Source: Ancylobacter sp. SL191
GTDB lineage: Bacteria > Pseudomonadota > Alphaproteobacteria > Rhizobiales > Xanthobacteraceae
Reading direction: 5' to 3'
DNA length: 64,000 nt
Assembly: GCF_026625645.1 (NCBI RefSeq)
Contig: NZ_CP113056.1
Coordinates: 4,501,001-4,565,000, forward strand
This document shows positions 58,261-64,000 of the stretch, piece by piece; position 1 is the first letter of the stretch, and each line of letters opens with the position of its first letter. The position numbers and the translations under genes are program-made. The notes under the pieces are model-generated. The model searched no databases and had not been told where the DNA came from. It worked only from the letters and a program-made list of their open reading frames with translations.

Positions 58261-58779
58261 ATGACTGATATCAGTTTCTTCCTACCGCCCGAAGATCTGG
58301 AAGCGCTGCTGCGGCTGCTCATGGCGGTCGCCTGCGGCATGCTGATCGGCATCAACCGCGATCTGCGCGGCAAGCCGACGGGCATGCGCACGCTCGGCCT
58401 CGTCTGCATGGGCGCGGCGCTGATCTCGCTCACCGCCGTGCGCGTGGAGGGCATGGCCGAGGATCCCGACGCCATGAGCCGCGTCGTGCAGGGCATCATT
58501 CAGGGCGTGATGACCGGCATCGGCTTTCTCGGCGCCGGCGTCGTGCTGCGCAATCACCGCGATCTGGAAATCCATGGCCTGACCACCGCCGCCACGGTCT
58601 GGGTGACCGCCGCCCTCGGCGTCGCCTGCGCGCTGGCGTCTTGGCACCTCATCGTCCTTGCGCTGGTGGTGACGCTGGTGCTGCTCGCCCTCGTCCTGCC
58701 GCTGGAGCGGGTTCTGGAATCGCGCGCCGACCAACCGCACAATACGGAGCCACCGAGCCGGGAAACCTCCGATGGGTAA
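58261..58779 (+). CDS. MgtC/SapB-family membrane protein
   Basis: A 172-residue protein with about four to five helices and the family motif GMLIGINRDLRGKPTGMRTLG, then GVMTGIGFLGAGVVLRN and LTTAATVWVTAALGVACA. MgtC proteins affect magnesium homeostasis or intracellular survival in some pathogens; here the role is open. It begins four bases after the ligD stop, so it is part of the ku-ligD transcript. It converges with the second ku gene (15-bp gap). Confidence 0.9.
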   Translation: MTDISFFLPPEDLEALLRLLMAVACGMLIGINRDLRGKPTGMRTLGLVCMGAALISLTAVRVEGMAEDPDAMSRVVQGIIQGVMTGIGFLGAGVVLRNHRDLEIHGLTTAATVWVTAALGVACALASWHLIVLALVVTLVLLALVLPLERVLESRADQPHNTEPPSRETSDG

Positions 58780-58794
58780 TATAATGCTTCTTCG

Positions 58795-59607
58795 CTATTT
58801 GCGCGGCCGGGCAGCACCCTTCTCGCTGGCGAGGCTTTTCTTCAACGCGTCCATGATATTGACGACATTCGTCGGCGCGTCCGGTTCCTCCTTGCCCTTG
58901 CGGGGCGCGGAGCGGCGGCGGTTCTTTTTCTTGGAGGCGATCAGCGCCTTGAGACTGTCCTGCAGCGGGTCATGGACGAGGCTCGGCTCCCATTTCCGCG
59001 TGCGTTTGTCGATCAGCTTGGCGACGAGATCGACCAGCGGCGCCTCGGGTTTGGCGTCGATATCCTCGAAATAGCCTTCGGCCGGGCGCACCTCGTCGGC
59101 ATAACGCAGGGTCCACAGCACGATGCCACGCCCGCGCGGCTCCAGCATCACCGGCCGCTCGCGCCGGTAGAGCACAAGGCGGGCGATGCCGACCGTGCCG
59201 GTCGCCGCCATCGCCTCGCGGATAACGGCAAAGGCCTCCTCGCCGACGGGATCGTTGGGCGTCAGGAAATGCGGCGTGTCGTACCAGAGCCATTGCACGC
59301 TGTCGGCCGGCACGAACATCTCGATGTCGATGGTGCGCGTGCTCTCCAGCGCCACCGCCGCGAGATCCTCGTCCTCCAACAGGACGAACTCGCCCGGCCC
59401 GCGCTCATAGCCGCGCGCCTGATCGTCCTCCTCCACCGTGCGGCCGGTCTCGTCATCGACATAGATGCCCTCGACCCGATTGCCGGTAGCGCGGTTAAGC
59501 GTATGAAAACGCACCTTTTCGGACCCGGACGTGGCCGTCATCATCGTCACCGGGCAGGTGACGAGGGACAGTTTCAGATAGCCCTTCCAGAAACTGTGCT
59601 GCGCCAT
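58795..59607 (-). CDS. ku: Ku protein (non-homologous end joining), second copy
   Basis: A 270-residue Ku: FWKGYLKLSLVTCPVTMMTAT, NRVEGIYVDDETGRTVEEDD, ARGYERGPGEFVLLEDEDL and a shorter basic tail ending KGAARPRK. It differs clearly from the Ku at 54582. Several rhizobia carry two or more Ku genes whose products form heterodimers, so these two may act together. It faces the ku-ligD-mgtC operon and diverges from nadA. Confidence 0.94.
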   Translation of the reverse strand: MAQHSFWKGYLKLSLVTCPVTMMTATSGSEKVRFHTLNRATGNRVEGIYVDDETGRTVEEDDQARGYERGPGEFVLLEDEDLAAVALESTRTIDIEMFVPADSVQWLWYDTPHFLTPNDPVGEEAFAVIREAMAATGTVGIARLVLYRRERPVMLEPRGRGIVLWTLRYADEVRPAEGYFEDIDAKPEAPLVDLVAKLIDKRTRKWEPSLVHDPLQDSLKALIASKKKNRRRSAPRKGKEEPDAPTNVVNIMDALKKSLASEKGAARPRK

Positions 59608-59700
59608 GAGGCCGGCCCTTTCGACGGGAGGTCGCCCCGCCTCAACGTGGCGGTGCCGGCGCCGGTTCCCCGGCCAGCGGACAGGCTTTGTGACAGGCAG

Positions 59701-59794
59701 TTGACAGCGACTTATGCTCAGTCCTAGCATAAGCCTATGTGCCGGGCGTGAGCCCGGTCTTCTTTGGCCCGAGTTATACTCATACCGAGCATAA
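59701..59794 (+). promoter_or_regulatory. nadA promoter with two NadQ-like operators
   Basis: TTGACA at 59701-59706 and TAGCAT at 59725-59730 form a promoter (18-base spacer). A 21-bp inverted repeat at 59712-59732 (TTATGCTC, five bases, TAGCATAA) covers the space between the boxes and the -10. A second at 59774-59794 (TTATACTC, five bases, GAGCATAA) lies just before the ribosome site. Centres are 62 bp apart, about six helix turns. Between them CCGGGC-GTGA-GCCCGG (59742-59757) forms a hairpin. This fits repression of nadABC by a NadQ-type regulator; the regulator's identity is inferred. Confidence 0.65.
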
Positions 59795-59805
59795 GGGAGG
59801 ACGCG

Positions 59806-60858
59806 ATGCTGGACGTAACCGCCACCCGCGCCGACACCGATTTCAGCGCCGCCGCCTTCACCGGCGAGGCGGCCTCCGGCCTGCCGCTGCCGCATCTTTA
59901 TGCCCGCGTGGCCAAGCACATAACGCCCGCCGAATGGCCGCTCATCGCCCATGAGGTCGCGGCCATCGAGCGCCTGAAGCGCGAGAAAAACGCTGTGATC
60001 CTCGGCCACAACTACCAGGCGCCGGAGATCTTCAACACGGTGGCGGACATTGTCGGCGACAGCCTGGCGCTCGCCCGCGAGGCGGTGACGGTGGATGCCG
60101 ACGTCATCGTCATGGCCGGCGTGCACTTCATGGCCGAGACCGCCAAGCTGCTGAACCCGTCAAAGACCGTGCTGATGCCGGACATGGCGGCCGGCTGCTC
60201 GCTCGCCGAGAGCATCACGGCGGAGGATATCCGCCTGCTGCGCAAGCATTATCCCGGCGTGCCGGTGGTCACCTATGTCAACACCTCCGCCGAGGTGAAG
60301 GCCGAGAGCGACTATTGCTGCACCTCCGGCAACGCCGTGAAGGTGGTGCGCGCCGTGGCGAAGGAATGGGGCGTCAGCCGCATCCTCATGCTGCCGGACG
60401 AGTATCTCGCGCAGAACGTCCAGAAGGAGGTTCCCGAGCTGGAGCTGATCGCCTGGAAGGGCCATTGTGAGGTGCATGAACGCTTCACCCCGCAGGACAT
60501 TCGCGACCTGCGCGAGGCCCATCCCGGCGTCATCGTGCTCGCCCATCCCGAATGCCCGCCGGAGGTGGTGGCGGAGGCCGATTATGCCGGCTCGACCGCC
60601 GGCATGGCCGATTATGTCCGCGACGAGAAGCCGGCCCGCGTGGTGCTCATCACCGAGTGCTCGATGGCCGACAATGTGGCGGTGAACCACCCGGATATCG
60701 AGTTCGTGCGCCCCTGCAATCTCTGCCCGCATATGCGCCGCATCACCCTGCCGGCCATCCGCCGCGCGCTGGAGACGATGGGCCCGCAGGTGGAGATCGA
60801 CCCCGCCGTCGCCGACCGCGCCCGCGCGGCGGTGGAGCGCATGCTCGCCATCCGCTGA
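59806..60858 (+). CDS. nadA: Quinolinate synthase
   Basis: A 350-residue iron-sulfur enzyme that condenses iminoaspartate and dihydroxyacetone phosphate to quinolinate in NAD synthesis. It shows NAVILGHNYQAPEIF, the conserved cysteines in MAAGCSLAE, YCCTSGNAVK and RPCNLCPHM, and HPECPPEVV. AAGGGAGG before the ATG is almost ideal. It leads the nadA-nadB-nadC order. Confidence 0.97.
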   Translation: MLDVTATRADTDFSAAAFTGEAASGLPLPHLYARVAKHITPAEWPLIAHEVAAIERLKREKNAVILGHNYQAPEIFNTVADIVGDSLALAREAVTVDADVIVMAGVHFMAETAKLLNPSKTVLMPDMAAGCSLAESITAEDIRLLRKHYPGVPVVTYVNTSAEVKAESDYCCTSGNAVKVVRAVAKEWGVSRILMLPDEYLAQNVQKEVPELELIAWKGHCEVHERFTPQDIRDLREAHPGVIVLAHPECPPEVVAEADYAGSTAGMADYVRDEKPARVVLITECSMADNVAVNHPDIEFVRPCNLCPHMRRITLPAIRRALETMGPQVEIDPAVADRARAAVERMLAIR

Positions 60859-60905
60859 ACCTTTGCGCTGAACCCTTGGCCGAACCCCGCTCGGGAGTGC
60901 CGCTT

Positions 60906-62408
60906 GTGACCCTTTCGCCTGACACCATCGTCGTTGTCGGGGCCGGCGTCGCCGGTCTGGCGACCGCGCTGCGCCTCGCACCGCTTGCCGTCACGCTGGT
61001 CACCGCCGCTCCCCTCGGCGCAGAGGCCGCCACCGGCTGGGCGCAGGGCGGCATCGCCGCCGCCATTGGCGACGACGACCGGCCGGACTTCCACGCCATC
61101 GACACGCTGGCCGCCGGCGCCGGGCTGTCCGAGCCGCTGGTCGCGCGCCGCGTCGCGGGCGCCGCTCCCGCCGCTATCGACTGGCTGGTCGCGATCGGCA
61201 CGCCCTTCGACCGCAACGCCAATGGCAGCCTCGCTTTGGGGCTGGAAGCCGCGCATTCGCGCCGGCGCATCGTCCATGCCGAAGGCGACGGCACCGGCCG
61301 CGTGGTGCTCGAAACGCTGGCCCGCGCCGCCCGCGCCTGCCCGTCCATCACCGTGATCGAGGGCCGTCGCGCCGCCGAATTGCTGCGCGACGACACGGGC
61401 CACGTCGCCGGCATCGCGCTGCGCGACCGGAACGGAGCCATCGAGGCCCTGCCGGCCCGCGCCGTGGTGCTGGCGACCGGCGGGCTCGGCGGGCTCTATG
61501 GCTCGACCACCAACCCGCTCGGCGCCACCGGCTCCGGCCTCGCCCTCGCCGCCCGCGCGGGGGCGGTGCTGCGCGACATGGAGTTCGTGCAGTTCCACCC
61601 GACCGCCATGGCGGTCGGCGCTGACCCGATGCCGCTCGCCACCGAGGCGCTGCGCGGGGAAGGCGCCAAGCTGTTCAACGCGCGCAGCGAGCGCTTCATG
61701 CTGGACGTGCCCGGCCAGGAGCTCGCCCCGCGCGACGTGGTCGCCCGCGCCATCTTCTCCGAGATCGCCGCCGGTCGCGAGGTGGTGCTGGACGCACGGC
61801 TGCGGGACATCGAGCACCGCTTTCCCGGCGTGGTCGCGCTGTGCCGCGCCCATGGACTCGACCCGGCGACAGCGCCCATCCCCGTGCGCCCGGCGGCGCA
61901 TTACCATATGGGCGGCATCCGCGTGGACGAGACCGGGCGCTCCAGCCTGCCGGGCCTATGGGCCTGCGGCGAGGTGGCGTCCACCGGCCTGCACGGCGCC
62001 AACCGGCTCGCCAGCAACTCGCTCCTGGAAGCCCTCGCCTATGCCGGCTGGATCGCCGACGACATCGGCGCCGAGACGGCGACTGTCGGCCGCATCGCCC
62101 CGCCCGCGCCGGCCCGCCCGCTCTCTCCGGCCCGCGCCGAGATCCGTGCGCTGATGGACCTGAAGGTCGGCGTGGTCCGCGAGGCCGCCGGGCTGGAGGA
62201 AGCCGCCGCCCGCCTCGGCACGCTGGCCGACCGCGACGGCGACGATCTTTCCCTTGTCGCGCTCATGGTCGCGGAAGCGGCGCTGCGCCGGGTGGAAAGC
62301 CGGGGCGGCCATTACCGCGCCGACCATGCCAGCCCGGCCGCAGTGGCCCGCCATTCGGAGACCCGGCTCGACGACCTCCGCCACGCCGAGGTGCGGCGGG
62401 TGGCGTGA
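60906..62408 (+). CDS. nadB: L-aspartate oxidase
   Basis: A 500-residue FAD flavoprotein that oxidises aspartate to iminoaspartate for NadA. FAD motif VVVGAGVAGLATAL, then ATGWAQGGIAAAI, the substrate region HFHPTAM-like (seen as VQFHPTAMAVG), LATEALRGEGAKL and HYHMGGIRVDETGRSSLPG (in part). The start is GTG at 60906, with GGGAG eight bases before it. Confidence 0.96.
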   Translation: MTLSPDTIVVVGAGVAGLATALRLAPLAVTLVTAAPLGAEAATGWAQGGIAAAIGDDDRPDFHAIDTLAAGAGLSEPLVARRVAGAAPAAIDWLVAIGTPFDRNANGSLALGLEAAHSRRRIVHAEGDGTGRVVLETLARAARACPSITVIEGRRAAELLRDDTGHVAGIALRDRNGAIEALPARAVVLATGGLGGLYGSTTNPLGATGSGLALAARAGAVLRDMEFVQFHPTAMAVGADPMPLATEALRGEGAKLFNARSERFMLDVPGQELAPRDVVARAIFSEIAAGREVVLDARLRDIEHRFPGVVALCRAHGLDPATAPIPVRPAAHYHMGGIRVDETGRSSLPGLWACGEVASTGLHGANRLASNSLLEALAYAGWIADDIGAETATVGRIAPPAPARPLSPARAEIRALMDLKVGVVREAAGLEEAAARLGTLADRDGDDLSLVALMVAEAALRRVESRGGHYRADHASPAAVARHSETRLDDLRHAEVRRVA

Positions 62409-62417
62409 ACCTTCTTT

Positions 62418-62505
62418 GTCATGCCCGGGCTTGGCCCGGGCATCCACGACTTCGGAACCACGCCCACAATAAGGCGTGGATGGCCGGGCTAAACCCGGCC
62501 ATGAC
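62418..62505. repeat. Inverted pair of palindromes (GTCATGCCCGGG type)
   Basis: ATGCCCGGGC-TTG-GCCCGGGCAT (62421-62443) and ATGGCCGGG-CTAAA-CCCGGCCAT (62480-62502) form two perfect hairpins in the 121-bp nadB-nadC gap. The outer ends GTCATGCCCGGG and CCCGGCCATGAC are inverted copies with one difference. This is the arrangement of paired REP elements found scattered in related genomes. Confidence 0.8.
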
Positions 62506-62529
62506 GGCGAGCCCTTGCGAGTGATTCCC

Positions 62530-63387
62530 ATGCCCCTTTCCCCCCTTCCCCGCCTGCTAGTGGAGCCCGTCGTGCGCGCCGCGCTCCTGGAAGATCTCGG
62601 CCGCGCCGGCGATATCACCAGCGAGGCCGTGATCCCCACTGAAGCGCGGTTCACCGCGGTGATGGCGGCGCGGCAGAACGGGGTGCTCGCCGGCATCGAC
62701 GCGGCGGTCATCGCCTTCAACCTTGTCGACCCCGCGCTCACGGTCACGGTGGAGCGCGGCGACGGCCACGCGGTCGCACCGGGTGACGTGGTGCTACGGG
62801 TGGAAGGCTCGGCCCGTGCCATCCTCACCGCCGAGCGGGTGGCGCTCAACATCGCCTGCCGCATGTCCGGCATCGCCACGGCGACGGCGGGGCTCGTGGC
62901 CATCGCCCGCGCGAACGGCAAGGCGCAGATCGTCTGCACCCGCAAGACCACGCCCGGCCTGCGCGCGCTGGAAAAGCATGCGGTGAAGGCGGGGGGCGGC
63001 TCCAACCACCGCTTCGGCCTCGATGATGCCGTGCTGATCAAGGACAACCACATCGCCGTCGCCGGCGGCGTCGTCCCGGCCATCCGCGCCGCCAAGGCCT
63101 TTGCCGGGCACATGGTGAAGATCGAGGTCGAGGTCGACACGCTCGCCCAGTTGCACGAGGCGCTGGCCGAAGGCGTCGATGCCGTGCTGCTCGACAATAT
63201 GACCCCCGCGCAACTCACTGAAGCCGTCGCGCTCGTCGGCGGGAGGGCGATCACCGAGGCGTCGGGCCGCGTTTCCGCCGAGACCGTCGGCCCCATCGCC
63301 GCGAGCGGGGTGGACCTGATCTCTGTCGGCTGGATCACCCACTCCGCGCCGATCCTCGATCTGGGGCTCGACGCAGCGGAGGCGTGA
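62530..63387 (+). CDS. nadC: Nicotinate-nucleotide pyrophosphorylase (carboxylating)
   Basis: A 285-residue quinolinate phosphoribosyltransferase that makes nicotinate mononucleotide. It has LLEDLGRAGDITSEAV, RVALNIACRMSGIAT, CTRKTTPGLRALEKHAV, GGGSNHRFGLDDAVLIKDNH (in part) and VLLDNMTPAQL. The start MPLSPLPRLL at 62530 has a weak ribosome site; GTG at 62521 is possible. The REP pair upstream separates it from nadB. Confidence 0.96.
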   Translation: MPLSPLPRLLVEPVVRAALLEDLGRAGDITSEAVIPTEARFTAVMAARQNGVLAGIDAAVIAFNLVDPALTVTVERGDGHAVAPGDVVLRVEGSARAILTAERVALNIACRMSGIATATAGLVAIARANGKAQIVCTRKTTPGLRALEKHAVKAGGGSNHRFGLDDAVLIKDNHIAVAGGVVPAIRAAKAFAGHMVKIEVEVDTLAQLHEALAEGVDAVLLDNMTPAQLTEAVALVGGRAITEASGRVSAETVGPIAASGVDLISVGWITHSAPILDLGLDAAEA

Positions 63388-63483
63388 GATCTCCGCGCGC
63401 GAAGTGCGCACCCCTCCCCCTCCCAAGGTCGCAGCCTCAACTCGGCGCGAGGGCGCGTGCCTGCCCTTGAATGAGGCATGCTT

Positions 63484-63512
63484 TTGTGCGATGCATATAG
63501 TCGTCTGATAAT
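63484..63512 (+). promoter_or_regulatory. Promoter of the glycine riboswitch transcript
   Basis: TTGTGC at 63484-63489, a 17-base spacer and GATAAT at 63507-63512. Transcription would begin at about 63519, exactly at the first aptamer. The stretch 63388-63483 after nadC is GC-rich and has no clear feature. Confidence 0.6.
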
Positions 63513-63516
63513 GATT

Positions 63517-63736
63517 ATGCGGGAGAGACCGACAGTCCTCCCGGACATGTGTCGGCGCCGACGGAGCAACCCCCCAGGAAACTCTCAGGCACCAGGGACC
63601 GCATAGTCAGGACATCTGGAGAGAGGCGTCGGCGCCATAGGGCCGCTGGACGTCCACCGAAGGGGAAGCCCGAGGCGGCATGGCGCGAGCCAGGTCATCA
63701 CGGGGCGAGCTCTCAGGTACCGCGACAGATTGGGGA
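63517..63736 (+). promoter_or_regulatory. Tandem glycine riboswitch
   Basis: Two aptamers follow each other. The first (63517-63604) has GCGGGAGAGACC, GCCGACGGAGCAA and ACTCTCAGGCACC, closed by GGACCGCAT. The second (about 63608-63736) has CTGGAGAGAGGC, CACCGAAGGGGAAGCC and GCTCTCAGGTACCG. These are the conserved glycine-aptamer elements in the right order, joined by a short linker. The element leads into the D-amino acid dehydrogenase gene, so glycine probably induces its own oxidation. Confidence 0.93.
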
Positions 63737-63801
63737 CAGCCGGCCGGACTAGCGCTTTGTCGCGCGCCCGGTCATGTCGTCCTCAAGCGCGGGAGCCTCC
63801 C

Positions 63802-64000
63802 ATGCGCCAGATTGCCGTTGTCGGCGCCGGTATCACCGGCATCACCACCGCTTACGCCCTCCTTGAGAAGGGTTATGACGTCACCGTCATCGATCGCCAG
63901 CGTTACGCGGCGATGGAGACCTCCTTTGCCAATGGCGGGCAGCTCTCCGCTTCCAATGCCGAGGTCTGGAACTCGTGGTCCACGGTGCTCAAGGGCATCA
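63802..64000 (+). CDS. dadA: D-amino acid dehydrogenase / glycine oxidase-like flavoprotein, partial at window edge
   Basis: The first 66 codons are present. MRQIAVVGAGITGITTAYAL is the FAD-binding GxGxxG motif, and ETSFANGGQLSASNAEVWNS is the typical continuation of DadA-family enzymes. GGGAG stands before the ATG. With a glycine riboswitch in its leader, glycine itself or a glycine-yielding amino acid is a likely substrate. Confidence 0.88.
   Translation, partial: MRQIAVVGAGITGITTAYALLEKGYDVTVIDRQRYAAMETSFANGGQLSASNAEVWNSWSTVLKGI

Overview
The window looks like a chromosomal segment from a high-GC alphaproteobacterium of the Hyphomicrobiales, most likely the Xanthobacteraceae (Ancylobacter/Starkeya/Xanthobacter-like). 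This is inferred from the order mutM, enoyl-CoA hydratase, rpsT, dnaA, dnaN, recF, gyrB, the class I lysyl-tRNA synthetase, ctaC-ctaD-ctaB, and pyridine/vitamin B6 enzymes that resemble Mesorhizobium ones. No tRNA, rRNA, CRISPR array or insertion sequence was recognised.

Layout. 1-3015 carries the aa3-type cytochrome oxidase genes ctaC-ctaD-ctaB on the minus strand, with an FNR/FixK-type box upstream. 3357-6704 holds an IalB-family protein, a HAD hydrolase, mutM, an enoyl-CoA hydratase and rpsT. 6705-7859 is an unusually long non-coding stretch in front of dnaA and is the best candidate for the replication origin. 7860-15043 is dnaA-dnaN-recF-(LysE-type exporter)-gyrB. 15088-16558 has three small envelope genes.

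16632-38383 is a catabolic region. Its core is a minus-strand operon (28565 down to 22142): an HpaB-type flavin monooxygenase, an NTF2-like protein, two amidases, a flavin reductase and NicX, a 2,5-dihydroxypyridine 5,6-dioxygenase. A NicD-like alpha/beta hydrolase, a GntR regulator and a carboxymuconolactone-decarboxylase-family protein lie just beyond it. Together these could make a maleamate-type pyridine-ring pathway in which a two-component flavin hydroxylase supplies the 2,5-dihydroxypyridine. Next to it are a BMP-type ABC importer, pyridoxamine-pyruvate aminotransferase, a second GntR regulator and pyridoxine 4-oxidase, so the region also handles vitamin B6 vitamers.

38454-47884 contains lysK, a solute-binding protein, a GspE_N/GT2 membrane glycosyltransferase, an SCO copper chaperone with a 40-residue membrane protein upstream, a GGDEF-EAL protein, a GhrA-type reductase and a HutD-family protein. 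48042-54440 is a second, LysR-controlled oxygenase operon: HpaB-type monooxygenase, flavin reductase, M20 deacylase, RidA, DUF1028, GlcG-like protein and an AroQ-like protein that lacks a catalytic arginine. I know no described pathway with this gene set, and it is my main candidate for an undescribed system.

54582-59607 encodes bacterial end joining: two Ku proteins, a three-domain LigD and an MgtC-family protein. 59806-63387 is nadA-nadB-nadC, preceded by two near-identical 21-bp operator-like sites. The window ends in a promoter, a tandem glycine riboswitch and the start of a D-amino acid dehydrogenase gene.
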